64,000 nt of DNA from Paraburkholderia nodosa DSM 21604 (GCF_000519185.1 NZ_JAFA01000022.1:36223-100222), one strand, 5' to 3'. Numbered from the stretch's first letter, positions 34,656 through 44,116 are shown. The notes: generated by a model from the letters alone, not told the origin. Made by a program: numbers and translations.

Positions 34656-34906
34656 CAGACCACGGCTACCACGGGGCTTTCCCGTTGATCAGTGAAACGA
34701 TCCCAGTCGAAGCCCCCTTGCGCGGCAGATGTGGCTCGGGCGGGACGGCAGATAAGGAACCAGTCCAGTTGAGATCGGGAACGTATTGATTTAGTAGTGC
34801 AAGACAATTATTCAGGAAGGGCTTTGGCCCATTGATCGAACGGTCCGCGGGCGGCGCGGCATAGCCGTCGTCGGATTCGCCACAAACTACCAGAACACAA
34901 CACAAC

Positions 34907-35659
34907 ATGTCCAAATTGCAGCAAGCAGCGGTGGAGCAGTCCGGCTCCCGATCGTTTGTCGATCTCCGAAAGTTCGCGGCGGATAATATCCAGGGGATTG
35001 AGGCAATTGCTTCGGTAGGCGAGAGTCGCTTCCTTGCTAGTCGCCACTTTCTAGATTGGCCGCCGGGTCCCATGAGCGCGGGCGTAATAGCGCTCGACAC
35101 AGGATGCGGTGTGGTGCCACCCCAGCCTGCAGATGAATTCGTCATCGTCGCGGAAGGCGAGATCACATTGACGCAAGCAGAGCATGCCATGGCGCTGGGG
35201 CCAGGCGACAGCGCGGTGCTTGCTCATGGCGCTGAGTTTTTTTGGTCGGCGCGAGGGCCGGTTTCGATCATCTTCATGCGTTACCACGGCAGCCAGTCTG
35301 CTGATGGAAAGATTGTCCCCATCCAGCACGCGCCGCTGTTGGAGACCTCGGGCACGCCTTCCGCGGAGTTGTTACTCACGCCCGCGCCCCTCTGCCGTAA
35401 CTTCACGGACTACCGGTCTGCGGATGGAGAATTCGTCTGCGGCACCTGGGACTCAACGCCCTATCAACGCAGCGCAATGTTTTATCACCATTGCGAGCTG
35501 ATGTATCTCCTGGAAGGCAGTGTCACGTTCGAGGATGAAGCCGGCAGAACGGCCACGTTCGGGCGCGGCGACATCTTCCTCGTCGAGCAAGGCGCGCGGT
35601 GCAGTTGGGATAGCCGCGAGCACGTCGCCAAGGTATACGCGATTTATCGTCCGGCTTAA
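34907..35659 (+). CDS. Bicupin protein
   Basis: A 250-residue protein with two cupin barrels. The first is around residues 50-125 (PQPADEFVIVAEGEITLTQA, MALGPGDSAVLAHGAEFFW) and the second around 170-245 (CELMYLLEGSVTFEDEAGRT, FGRGDIFLVEQGARCSWDS). Bicupins of this form sit in many amino acid and ureide catabolic loci, where some are enzymes and others sensors. It follows the oxidase genes after 250 bp and ends at a strong terminator, so it may close cluster A. No metal-ligand set is fully convincing in the first domain. Confidence 0.82.
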   Translation: MSKLQQAAVEQSGSRSFVDLRKFAADNIQGIEAIASVGESRFLASRHFLDWPPGPMSAGVIALDTGCGVVPPQPADEFVIVAEGEITLTQAEHAMALGPGDSAVLAHGAEFFWSARGPVSIIFMRYHGSQSADGKIVPIQHAPLLETSGTPSAELLLTPAPLCRNFTDYRSADGEFVCGTWDSTPYQRSAMFYHHCELMYLLEGSVTFEDEAGRTATFGRGDIFLVEQGARCSWDSREHVAKVYAIYRPA

Positions 35660-35689
35660 CTCCGCGAATCACGCCGCCGGTGTAGCTTC

Positions 35690-35722
35690 GCCCGCAGGCA
35701 GCCTCTGTCTACGGGCTTTTTT
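35690..35722 (+). terminator. Rho-independent terminator after the bicupin gene
   Basis: GCCCGCAGGCAG, a three-base loop CCT, then CTGTCTACGGGC followed by TTTTTT. The stem pairs along 12 positions with one mismatch and one G-T pair. It lies 30 bp downstream of the stop codon. Confidence 0.85.
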
Positions 35723-35789
35723 GACGCGCCGAGCGCACGGGCGGGCACGCGTGCGCAAATTAAATCATAAGAACCATAGAGACCACCCG

Positions 35790-37583
35790 ATGCTATCGTC
35801 CATTCGCACGCGCGTTGTTCTTGCCTGCATAGCGCTGGTCGTTTTCTCCGTCGTCTCCAGCACCGCGACTGACTATTCGATCGCGAAGTCGAGCATGGAG
35901 GCTGCAATCGATCACGACTTGACGTCGTCCGCCAACGATCACGCCGCTGCAATCAGCGAGTGGATCGCTGCGAAAACCCAAATGGTTTCATCGCTGCAGG
36001 ATGTGGTGCTGACGGCAGACTCTCTGCCCATGCTTCAACAGATCGCCGTCGCCGGTGGATTCTTTGACGTGGGCGTCGGCTACCCGGACAAAACCGCGAA
36101 ATTCAACGATTGGCCGAACCCTCCTGCCAGCTACGATCCGACTAGCCGACCCTGGTACAAAGCCGCCGTGCGATCGGGCAAACCCGTCGCCATCCCTTAC
36201 GTCAGTACGAGCGGGGCGTTGCTGGTAGGCTTGGGGATTCCCGTGATACGCGACGGCGTGGTGAAGGCTGTGCTGGACGGCAATATCGCCTTGGACAGCG
36301 TAATTGAGAACGTAAAATCGATCCATCCGACCCCGTCAAGTTTCGGCATGCTGATCGACCACAGCGGCCGCGTGATTGCACATCCCGATCCCAAGCTGCA
36401 GCTCAAACCGGTCACTGATGTCGCAGCGGATTTCGCTGGCGTCACCACCGCGTCGGCAGGCCCGGGGAATGCGCCGATGAAACTGGTGGTCGACGGAAAG
36501 ACGAAAATGGTGCGCGCGCAGAGTGCGCCGGGTACGGATTGGGACATCGTGATCGCCCTCGACGAATCCGAGGCGACCGCTGGAATGCGCTCGCTATTGA
36601 GTGCGTCACTGATCTCTCTTATCGTCATCGTCTGCATCGCATCCGTGATAGGCGTCGCCCTTACCACGACGGCGTTCCGTCGCCTAGGTCACGTTTGCCT
36701 GGCCATGACAGCGATCGGTTCGGGCGCGGGCGATTTGACGCAGCGCTTACCGGACGAGGGCAGGGATGAAGTGGCCAACATCGCGCGTTCGTTCAATCAG
36801 TTCGTCGCCAAACTTCAACGTGTAATGTTGGAAATCCGCGGTGCGAGCGAATCGGTGCGTGCCGCCGCAAGTGAAATTGCCGAGGCGAACCACGATTTGT
36901 CGTCCCGCACCGAATCTGCTGCAGCGAGCCTGCAACAGACAGCCGCATCGATGGAGCAAATCTCAGGGACGGTGGACCGGTCTGCCGCCGCGGCGCTCGG
37001 GGCCGACGAGCGATCGGGCATCGCGATGCAAATGGCTTCGCGCGGAGGTGAGGTCGTGTCCGATGCGGTTGGCACGATGGGAGAGATCGAGGAAGCGTCG
37101 GGCCGAATCGGCGCGATTATTAGCGTCATCGACGGCATCGCGTTCCAGACCAACATTCTGGCGCTCAATGCCGCTGTCGAAGCCGCTCGTGCAGGGGAGC
37201 AAGGCCGTGGCTTCGCCGTCGTCGCGCATGAAGTTCGCAGTCTCGCCCAGCGCAGCGCGCAGGCCGCGCGCGAAGTGAAGCAACTCGTGGAGGAGACGGT
37301 CTCGCGCGTTGCAGCCGGATCGTCTCAAGTGCGTCGAGCGGGCGAGACGATGAACCAGATTGTCGCGAATTCGGCCGATGTGCAATCGGTCATCTCGGGC
37401 ATCGCACGTTCTACCACGGAGCAGACACGCGGAATCCAGGAGGTCAATCGAGCGGTTACGCAACTCGACGCCATGGTTCAGCAGAATGCGGCGTTGGTCG
37501 AAGAATCGGCAGCGGCGTCGGCCGCGCTGCAGACCCAGGCAGACGCCTTGGCGTCGACGATCGGAAGATTCAAGGTCGACTGA
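35790..37583 (+). CDS. Methyl-accepting chemotaxis protein with dCache amino-acid sensor
   Basis: A 597-residue chemoreceptor. Residues 7-27 are the first membrane helix. The periplasmic dCache domain contains SYDPTSRPWYKAAVRSGKP and VVKAVLDGN. The Y-x4-R-x-W-Y spacing and the downstream Asp match the amino-acid-binding motif described for dCache_1AA receptors. A second membrane helix lies near residue 280 (LISLIVIVCIASVIGVALTT), then HAMP and a signalling domain with the conserved tip DGIAFQTNILALNAAVEAAR. The start is the ATG at 35790, after the terminator. It ends 14 bp inside the convergent MocR gene and likely senses an amino acid relevant to the neighbouring operons. Confidence 0.92.
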   Translation: MLSSIRTRVVLACIALVVFSVVSSTATDYSIAKSSMEAAIDHDLTSSANDHAAAISEWIAAKTQMVSSLQDVVLTADSLPMLQQIAVAGGFFDVGVGYPDKTAKFNDWPNPPASYDPTSRPWYKAAVRSGKPVAIPYVSTSGALLVGLGIPVIRDGVVKAVLDGNIALDSVIENVKSIHPTPSSFGMLIDHSGRVIAHPDPKLQLKPVTDVAADFAGVTTASAGPGNAPMKLVVDGKTKMVRAQSAPGTDWDIVIALDESEATAGMRSLLSASLISLIVIVCIASVIGVALTTTAFRRLGHVCLAMTAIGSGAGDLTQRLPDEGRDEVANIARSFNQFVAKLQRVMLEIRGASESVRAAASEIAEANHDLSSRTESAAASLQQTAASMEQISGTVDRSAAAALGADERSGIAMQMASRGGEVVSDAVGTMGEIEEASGRIGAIISVIDGIAFQTNILALNAAVEAARAGEQGRGFAVVAHEVRSLAQRSAQAAREVKQLVEETVSRVAAGSSQVRRAGETMNQIVANSADVQSVISGIARSTTEQTRGIQEVNRAVTQLDAMVQQNAALVEESAAASAALQTQADALASTIGRFKVD

Positions 37584-39087
37584 ACATCTGCGCTTGCCGG
37601 GAAGCGTCCGCGGGGTGATTCCGCGAATCCGGCACGGATATTACGCTCTCGACGATGCGGGCGAAGGTCTGGACAGCGGGACGGATGGCTTCGATATCGA
37701 GCCCGCCGAACCCCAACAGAAATCCGTCACGAAATCCCGGATCGCCTTGGTTGAACGTGTGCAGCCGGCGAAGGTAGATTCCCTGTTCAAGCGATCGCGA
37801 TACAGTCGTATCGAAGTCAACCAGATCCCGGATCCTGATTGTCATATGCAGACCCGCCGCGTTCCGCGAAGTTTCAAGTGCATCGCCAAAGGAATGGTCC
37901 AGACATCGGAGCAATTCCGATTGTCTCGCACCGTATATATCGCGCATCCGCCGAATGTGCTTCGAGAAATTCCCGTCCGCAATAAAGTCTGCCGTTGCGG
38001 CCTGCAAGGAAAGGTGCCCTGGTCTGTATAGGCGCAACGACGCAGCTGCGAAGGAATCGACCAAGTCAGGTGGAACAACTATATAGCTGAGCCTCATGCC
38101 GGGGTACATTACCTTGCTTAACGTTCCCATCAGAATGACACGGCCGTTTTCATCATCGCCTTGAAGAGACGGAAGCGGACGCTGGTCATATCGGAACTCA
38201 CTGTCATAGTCGTCTTCCAGAACGAATGCGTCCCACCGCGCGGCGGCCGCACGCAGACAGGCACGCCGTTCGTCCGACAACGTCACCCCCATTGGAAACT
38301 GATGCGATGGGGTCGTCACCACGAGTCGAGGTCGGCGCAAACATCGTTCGAGCTTCATACCGTTACTGTCGACGGCAATAGCCTCCACTTCCAACCCGTT
38401 GGCGCGCAACAGGATTGGCGTCGCCCAGTGGCAAGGGTTTTCAACATAGGCCAGTTCACCCACGTCGGCCAGAATGCGTGAGCAAAGGTCAATCGACTGA
38501 TTGGTCCCCATCGTCACGATGATCTGTTCCGGGGAGGCCCGGACCGCGCGCGATACGCACAAATATTCCGACAGCGCGCGGCGCAACGGCAGATATCCAC
38601 CTGGATTGGAGTAGCCCATGAGGTCCGCATGCTGCTCTCCAAGATAGCGATTCTGGATACGCCTCCAAATCTGATAAGGAAAACAATCCGTATCGCAAAC
38701 ACCCGGCACGAAGGCCCCCTTGCGTTCCTGGATGCCTGCAGGAGCGTGTATCAGTTGCTCCCCGCGCTCGGAAAGGGTTCGTGCGGTTGATTCCCGAGGC
38801 GCCGACTTCATCGATTGCGGCAGCTTGTCGGAGACAAGCGTGCCACTCGTGGAATCGGTATGGAGATAGCCGTCGGCCGACAGCCTTTCATAAGCCGTTA
38901 CAACGGTTATTCGGGAGACTTCCAGGGCAGCCGCGAGCGTTCGGGAGGACGGCAAACGTGCAGAAGCCTTCAGCGTGCCGTCGGATACCGCGTCTCGGAT
39001 CCCGTTCGCGATCTGGATCTGTAGTGGTACGGTCCCGTCTCGACGGAGACGGGCGACCAGGAGGTCAGCAAGCAACGAGTCAACCAT
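37570..39087 (-). CDS. MocR family PLP-dependent transcription regulator
   Basis: A 505-residue MocR/GabR-type regulator. The N-terminal GntR winged helix (LQIQIANGIRDAVSDGTL, LPSSRTLAAALEVSRITVVTAYERL) is joined to an aminotransferase-fold domain with the PLP lysine in LMGTLSKVMYPGMRLSY and the Asp in VLEDDYDSEFRY. It is divergent from the PepSY-reductase gene with 103 bp between them. A direct repeat ATTGGAC, 23 bp apart, lies in that region, and the first copy overlaps its own start codon. Autorepression and control of the reductase are likely; the effector could be an amino compound. Confidence 0.93.
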   Translation of the reverse strand: MVDSLLADLLVARLRRDGTVPLQIQIANGIRDAVSDGTLKASARLPSSRTLAAALEVSRITVVTAYERLSADGYLHTDSTSGTLVSDKLPQSMKSAPRESTARTLSERGEQLIHAPAGIQERKGAFVPGVCDTDCFPYQIWRRIQNRYLGEQHADLMGYSNPGGYLPLRRALSEYLCVSRAVRASPEQIIVTMGTNQSIDLCSRILADVGELAYVENPCHWATPILLRANGLEVEAIAVDSNGMKLERCLRRPRLVVTTPSHQFPMGVTLSDERRACLRAAAARWDAFVLEDDYDSEFRYDQRPLPSLQGDDENGRVILMGTLSKVMYPGMRLSYIVVPPDLVDSFAAASLRLYRPGHLSLQAATADFIADGNFSKHIRRMRDIYGARQSELLRCLDHSFGDALETSRNAAGLHMTIRIRDLVDFDTTVSRSLEQGIYLRRLHTFNQGDPGFRDGFLLGFGGLDIEAIRPAVQTFARIVESVISVPDSRNHPADASRQAQMFSRP

Positions 39088-39115
39088 TGGACCTAACCAA
39101 CTTTTTGAATTGGAC
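39086..39115. promoter_or_regulatory. Direct repeat, candidate MocR operator
   Basis: ATTGGAC occurs at 39086-39092 and again at 39109-39115 in the same orientation, 23 bp apart (about two helical turns). MocR regulators such as GabR and PdxR use direct repeats. The first copy covers the MocR start codon. Assignment is inferred from position. Confidence 0.5.
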
Positions 39116-39190
39116 TGATAGGTTCGCAGCGGGTACGCGTACTGTCAAGGCTCGCCATCGAACAAAGCCTTTTCAGTTATTAGGGTTCCT

Positions 39191-41248
39191 ATGCGTGTAT
39201 CTCTAAGTGAGTGTATTCGTCAGTTACATCGCCTGATAGGCCTGAGCATTGGTCTATTCGTCGTCATGGTGGCGGTTACCGGCGCGGGCATGCTGTTTCG
39301 AGAGTCACTCGAACCCGTCGTCTACCACGGTCTGCTCAAAGTCGAATCGTGCAAAAACCGCCTGCCGCTCGATACGCTGATTGCCAATGCGAGCGCTTCT
39401 AATCCAGTCGCAGGCCGGCCAAAGCAGGTGCGCATATACGCCGACGCGGATTCCAGCACGCGTGTTCTCTTCAGCGACAACCGGTGGTACTACGTCAATC
39501 CATGCACTGGCAAAGTGCTTGGAAACGAGGATCGTTACGGCGGCCTGTTCGGTACGATGGCCAGCCTGCACAGCTTTCAGTTTCTGAAGAAGAATGGAAG
39601 CGTCTTCGCTGGAACGCTTGCGCTGACATTCGCGATTGTCCTGGTCGGTGGCGGCTTGGCTCTGTGGATTCCAGAGACATTGCGCAAACGCAGGCGACCC
39701 GTCACGATCAAGCCCAAGCTCACCGGTCGCGCGCGCTGGCTCAGTCTGCACAAAACGCTCGGCGCCTATGTCAGTATCATCGTACTTGCCTCCGCGCTCA
39801 CCGGCGCGCTGCAATCGTTTCAGTTCGTGAGGGATGCACTCTACACACTGACGGCCTCGAAGCCCCCCGCACCTTCTCCTAAATTGGTCGTGCGGGCCGA
39901 TGCGCAAAGCCTGCCAGTCGAGGCCCTCTGGCGACGCGCACAGGCATTGGTGCCGCAACCAATATATGCCCGCATTCGCTACCCTGGCAAGCCCGGGGAT
40001 GCGTTCAACTTCGATCTTGTCGCACGCGACGCACCGCATATAAATGCGTTTTCCGTTGCTAGTCTCGATTCAAGCACAGGTAAAGTGTTGCGCTTTACTC
40101 CATATTCGGAGAACAGCTTAGGTCATCGAATTTACCTGACGGCGCTTGCGTTTCATTACGGATGGCTGAGCGGCGGATTTGTTCAATTGCTGCAACTGAT
40201 CGGCATGCTCTCTGTACCGGTATTGGCTTACCTCGGCATTGGCAGTTATCTGCGCGGCAAACGGCCTCCGCCGGCTCCCGTGTCGCCCCGAACGACTCTC
40301 GCGTTGAAAGTGGCCAGGAAAGCGGCCGAAGCGGAGAACATTCAATCTTTTGAACTTGTCGACCCTGCCGGAAAAGCGCTGCCGTCGTTTACGGCCGGTT
40401 CCCACCTTGATGTTCGTGTACCCGGCGGAAAGGTTCGACAATACTCACTGTGCAATCCTCCTGACGAAAGACATCGCTATCTCATTGCCGTCATGCGCAC
40501 CGAACCTACGCGCGGTGGGTCGAGGGCCATGCATGAGCAGGTCAAGGAAGGCGACTTAATTGAAGTCAGCGCTCCGAAAAATCACTTCCCGATCGTGGAA
40601 TCTGCGAAGCACTCCCTGCTCATCGCGGGTGGTATCGGTATTACGCCGATTCTTTGCATGGCGGAACACCTGGCTGATCTCGGAGCCGATTTCAAAATGC
40701 ATTACTTCGCGCGCTCGCCGTCGCGCGCAGCCTTTGTCGACCGCATCAAGCACTCGAAATTCGCCGACCGCGTTGTCTTCCACTTCACGGAAGACGAGAA
40801 ACAGCAACGGATAGATCTAGCCGCGCTTCTCCAAACGCACGGTCCCGAAATGCACCTATACCTATGCGGCGGCGAGGCGTTCATGAATGCGGTCATCGAC
40901 ACCGCATTGCAAAAAGGCTGGCGCAAGGACCGTATGCACAGGGAATGTTTCAGCGTTGAGCGCAGGGAATCCGACAACAATGTCGAATTCGACGTCACGA
41001 TCGCGAGCACCGGCAAGACTATTTGTGTCCCTGCAGACAAGACGGTAATAGCTGCTTTGGCCGATTCGGGAATCCATATTACGGCGTCCTGCGAGCAAGG
41101 CGTCTGCGGCACCTGTGTGACGCGCGTGCTGGAAGGCGAACCGCAGCACCGCGACGTGTTTCTCTCCGACGACGAGAAAAACAGGAACGATCGATTCACT
41201 CCCTGCTGTTCGCGTGCCAATAGCCGGATGCTGGTACTCGACCTGTAG
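39191..41248 (+). CDS. PepSY membrane domain fused to ferredoxin reductase and [2Fe-2S] ferredoxin
   Basis: A 685-residue fusion. Residues 1-360 are a PepSY-associated membrane protein with four hydrophobic segments (LIGLSIGLFVVMVAVTGAGM, GTLALTFAIVLVGGGLALW, YVSIIVLASALTGALQSF, FVQLLQLIGMLSVPVLAY) and His-bearing loops. Residues 365-590 are a phthalate-dioxygenase-reductase-like FMN/NAD module (RQYSLCNPPDERHRYLIAVM, SLLIAGGIGITPILCMAEHL, LYLCGGEAFMNAVIDTAL). Residues 600-685 are a plant-type ferredoxin (TASCEQGVCGTCVTRVLEG, later FTPCCSR). It looks like a membrane-bound NADH-driven reductase, possibly for ferric complexes in the periplasm; that use is inferred. It is divergent from the MocR regulator. 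Confidence 0.88.
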   Translation: MRVSLSECIRQLHRLIGLSIGLFVVMVAVTGAGMLFRESLEPVVYHGLLKVESCKNRLPLDTLIANASASNPVAGRPKQVRIYADADSSTRVLFSDNRWYYVNPCTGKVLGNEDRYGGLFGTMASLHSFQFLKKNGSVFAGTLALTFAIVLVGGGLALWIPETLRKRRRPVTIKPKLTGRARWLSLHKTLGAYVSIIVLASALTGALQSFQFVRDALYTLTASKPPAPSPKLVVRADAQSLPVEALWRRAQALVPQPIYARIRYPGKPGDAFNFDLVARDAPHINAFSVASLDSSTGKVLRFTPYSENSLGHRIYLTALAFHYGWLSGGFVQLLQLIGMLSVPVLAYLGIGSYLRGKRPPPAPVSPRTTLALKVARKAAEAENIQSFELVDPAGKALPSFTAGSHLDVRVPGGKVRQYSLCNPPDERHRYLIAVMRTEPTRGGSRAMHEQVKEGDLIEVSAPKNHFPIVESAKHSLLIAGGIGITPILCMAEHLADLGADFKMHYFARSPSRAAFVDRIKHSKFADRVVFHFTEDEKQQRIDLAALLQTHGPEMHLYLCGGEAFMNAVIDTALQKGWRKDRMHRECFSVERRESDNNVEFDVTIASTGKTICVPADKTVIAALADSGIHITASCEQGVCGTCVTRVLEGEPQHRDVFLSDDEKNRNDRFTPCCSRANSRMLVLDL

Positions 41249-41321
41249 ATGGAAAGGCCGGCACTGCCGGAAAAAGTGTAAACAAAGGCGGCATTTTTTC
41301 AACCACTGAAAGGAGACACAA

Positions 41322-42065
41322 ATGAGGATCATCGGAAAGCTTGCTGTCGTTGCGAGCCTGCTTGCAGGCATGGGCGCCGCCAGTCTGGCGCAGGCCCATG
41401 GCATCTATTTCGCGCAGCGCTCGAACCAACTGGCGCTGATCTACGGCGAGGGCAGCGACGACCTGGATGTCATCAAGCGCCAGCAAAAGGTGAAGAGCGT
41501 CACAGCCTACGACGAGCAGGGCAAGGAGGTCTCCGCGCAGCTCACGCCCAACGGGCCGCTGCTCGTGGTGAATACCGACAAGCAGCCGGCAATCGTTGCA
41601 GGGATGATGGACTACGGCCTGTGGAGTAAGACGACGAACGGCGAGTGGCAAAACAAGGGCAAGGACGAAGTGCCCGGCGCCACGTTCAGCGAGCACACAT
41701 TCAAGTACGCGGTGCATCTGTGCCGGCCCCTGAATGGCGTGATGCCCGTACTGCCTGGGCAGAAGCTGCAGATCGTGCCGGTCGGCAAACAGATGCCGGA
41801 TCAGATGGGCCAGGCGCTCACGGTTCGGGTGCTCTACGACGGCAAGCCCGCGCCAGGTGCCGAGGTGCAGCCGGATTTCGTCAATGACCCTGATTCCAAA
41901 CCGCTAAAGACCGGCGCAGACGGCACCGTGACGATCAAGGTGCGCAACCAGGGTCTGAACGTGGTCGTAGCAACACTCGATACGCCGCCGTCGGAACCCG
42001 CGAAGGCGAACCAGGACGAGCATAAGGCCACACTGTCGTTCGTGCTGCAGCACCTGCCCGAGTGA
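41322..42065 (+). CDS. DUF4198 periplasmic protein
   Basis: A 247-residue exported protein of the DUF4198 family, related to periplasmic components of cobalt/nickel-type uptake and to CopC-like folds. Residues 1-25 form a signal peptide ending SLAQAHGIYF; the mature N-terminal HGI is typical. The second half has an Ig-like domain (LTVRVLYDGKPAPGAEVQ, DGTVTIKVRNQGLNVVVATL). An ACTGAAAGGAGA ribosome-binding site precedes the ATG. It follows the PepSY-reductase by 73 bp, probably in one transcript, which supports a metal-acquisition setting. Confidence 0.85.
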   Translation: MRIIGKLAVVASLLAGMGAASLAQAHGIYFAQRSNQLALIYGEGSDDLDVIKRQQKVKSVTAYDEQGKEVSAQLTPNGPLLVVNTDKQPAIVAGMMDYGLWSKTTNGEWQNKGKDEVPGATFSEHTFKYAVHLCRPLNGVMPVLPGQKLQIVPVGKQMPDQMGQALTVRVLYDGKPAPGAEVQPDFVNDPDSKPLKTGADGTVTIKVRNQGLNVVVATLDTPPSEPAKANQDEHKATLSFVLQHLPE

Positions 42066-42229
42066 TCAAGCGTTATCTGCTGGAGCTTGTCCCCAATGAA
42101 ACGAATTTCTGGCTGGCCGCACTTGCCGCGGCCGCTTGCAGCACGAAGCTTGTCAAGGGCGACAAGGTGATCGCTCTCGTAACGATGGAAGACAAGTCGA
42201 TGAGCAGCGCGCGCTTCGTCATGAAGTAA
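42062..42229 (+). CDS. Small ORF overlapping the DUF4198 gene
   Basis: A 55-codon frame starting with GTG that overlaps the DUF4198 stop by 4 bp, in the coupling arrangement typical of operons. It reads VIKRYLLELVPNETNFWLAA and ends DKSMSSARFVMK. No family is recognised. The C-terminal part looks protein-like, so it may be a short real gene or a relic of a larger one. Confidence 0.35.
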   Translation: MIKRYLLELVPNETNFWLAALAAAACSTKLVKGDKVIALVTMEDKSMSSARFVMK

Positions 42230-42442
42230 GGAAGGCTTCCCTGGACGGCGGCAACTATGGTTGCCGGCGTTTACGGCGTTTTCATCGTTCCCGGAAGCGC
42301 TGCACCGCAACCAGTTACATTCATCTCGACGTCGCGATCCAGAAGGACTCCTATTTACCGTGCCTCATCCGGGATGGGCTGGTGACGACGCGAGACGAAC
42401 GTCGTTTCAATTTATTTTCTTATCCAACCACAAGACCTTCAT

Positions 42443-43597
42443 ATGAAAAAGTCCTTGACTGCGGCAGCGCTCGCAGCCTCCTTCGCATGTACGGCACATG
42501 CTCAGAACAGCGTCACACTCTACGGTGTGATCGATGTCGGCATGAACTATGCGAACAACATTGGTGGCCACAAGCAGTATTCGATGGTCGCCGGAAATCT
42601 GAGTGGCGACCGTTGGGGGCTACGAGGCACTGAGGACCTCGGCGGTGGACTGCAAACACTTTTCGTGCTTGAAAACGGCTTCAGTGTTGCGAACGGAAAG
42701 CTAGGTCAAGGGGGCGACGAGTTCGGACGCCAAGCCTATGTCGGTTTTTCATCGTCGAACATAGGTACCGTCACGTTCGGGCGTCAATATGATTTGATTA
42801 ACGACTTGACCTACATGTTCGTGGCGGCTCAAATGTGGAGCGGATTCGCTAGCGCCCATCCTGGCGATGTAGACAACACAGATGGTAGCAACCACGTCAA
42901 CAACGCGATCAAGTTTCGCAGCGTGTCGTACGGTGGATTGACGTTCGCGGGCCTCTACAGCTTCGGGGGTGTCGCTGGGAAATTCAACCAGAATCAGATC
43001 TGGTCAGTCGGGGCGAACTACAATTTGGGACCACTCACGCTTGGCACCGCCTTCGTTAACGCGCGAGATCCTAACTTTTCCTATTTTGGCAATACCGCGG
43101 CTTCAAGCACTACGGGGTCCAACATGACCGGAAGCCGCGTGTATTCGGGCTATGCGTCCGCGAAAAGCCAGCAGATCTTCGTCACCGGCGCTTCTTATGT
43201 CGTTGGTGCCGCTACGTTCGGCGTTGTATACAGCAACACGCAGTTCAAGGATATCGGGACGCTACCGGGTCTCCCGGCTACCGGCGCAGGCGGCGACGCA
43301 AGATTCCACGACATTGAAGCCAATGTCGGCTATCAACTCACGCCGTTCCTCCACCTCGGCGTCGCCTATAACTACCTGAAAGGATATGGCGTCAACGGTG
43401 CAACGTACAATCAAGGCGCGATCGGGGCTAACTACCTCCTATCCAAGCGAACTGACCTTTACACAGTCGCGGTTTACCAGCATGCGTCGGGCACCGATTC
43501 GACCGGCGGGAAGGCGGTCGCAAACCTCAACGGCCTGACCGCCTCCACAACTCAGAACCAGGTACAAGGAGTTGTTGGCATCCGGCATCGCTTCTAG
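42443..43597 (+). CDS. Gram-negative porin, Burkholderia OpcP/OmpC type
   Basis: A 384-residue outer-membrane trimeric porin (Porin_4 family). The signal peptide is MKKSLTAAALAASFACTAHA, and the mature protein begins QNSVTLYGVIDVGMNY. Beta-barrel landmarks are SRWGLRG-like DRWGLRGTEDLGGGL, FGRQAYVGFSSSNIGTVTFG and the C-terminal VQGVVGIRHRF with its terminal Phe. The protein is a general diffusion channel and may help uptake of anionic solutes. It stands alone, after 213 bp of non-coding sequence and before IS debris. Confidence 0.94.
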   Translation: MKKSLTAAALAASFACTAHAQNSVTLYGVIDVGMNYANNIGGHKQYSMVAGNLSGDRWGLRGTEDLGGGLQTLFVLENGFSVANGKLGQGGDEFGRQAYVGFSSSNIGTVTFGRQYDLINDLTYMFVAAQMWSGFASAHPGDVDNTDGSNHVNNAIKFRSVSYGGLTFAGLYSFGGVAGKFNQNQIWSVGANYNLGPLTLGTAFVNARDPNFSYFGNTAASSTTGSNMTGSRVYSGYASAKSQQIFVTGASYVVGAATFGVVYSNTQFKDIGTLPGLPATGAGGDARFHDIEANVGYQLTPFLHLGVAYNYLKGYGVNGATYNQGAIGANYLLSKRTDLYTVAVYQHASGTDSTGGKAVANLNGLTASTTQNQVQGVVGIRHRF

Positions 43598-43788
43598 CAG
43601 AAGCTTGAAGCACGCTTCAGTTTGACGCGCCGGGTGCGGTGAAAATGAGTCTCGTACGCGATCAGCTGCTCAGGCAGCAATCGGATGGCATTCAAAGCAA
43701 AGTGAACTGGCAAGGAATTTGACATGCCTGGCGATTTTCGGACCACTTGAAACTTGAGAGAATGGCTTCCAACGGAGAATGGAAACCA

Positions 43789-44043
43789 TGAAGAAGAGCC
43801 GGTTCACGGAGGACAGATGGTCACGACGCTGCGCGAGGCGGACAAGACGTCGGTCGCGGAGATATCAAAGAAATACGGGGTAAGCGACCAGACAATCGAT
43901 AACTGGCGCCAGTACATGGCGGCATGGATGCGGCCGACGTCAAGCCACTGAAGCAGCTGGAGCAAAAGAATGCCCGGCTCAGGAAGCAAGAAGATGCTGG
44001 CCGAACGCGATCGCGAACTGGACGTGATGAGCATGCCGGCGCG
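43789..44043 (+). pseudogene. Degenerate IS3-family OrfA
   Basis: Pieces of an IS3-type OrfA are recognised in successive frames. They are MKKSRFTE from 43789, QMVTTLREADKTSVAEISKK and YGVSDQTIDNWRQ from about 43816, GMDAADVKPLKQLEQKNARL from about 43923, and MLAERDRELDVM from about 43993. At least three frame changes break it, and OrfB is absent. It is a dead remnant that abuts the truncated FAD-oxidase fragment, so an old insertion probably removed the rest of that gene. Confidence 0.8.
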
Positions 44044-44116
44044 ATGCGCCACTTGGCCGGCAGATGCCGTTGTGAAGGGGCCGCCGGTAAAGGGATGTGT
44101 CGAAGGGGGAAGGATA

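Noticed and set aside
43606..43619. Short inverted repeat TGAAGC/GCTTCA after the porin gene as a terminator
   Set aside because: The loop would be only two bases, or four with a five-bp stem, and no real T-run follows.
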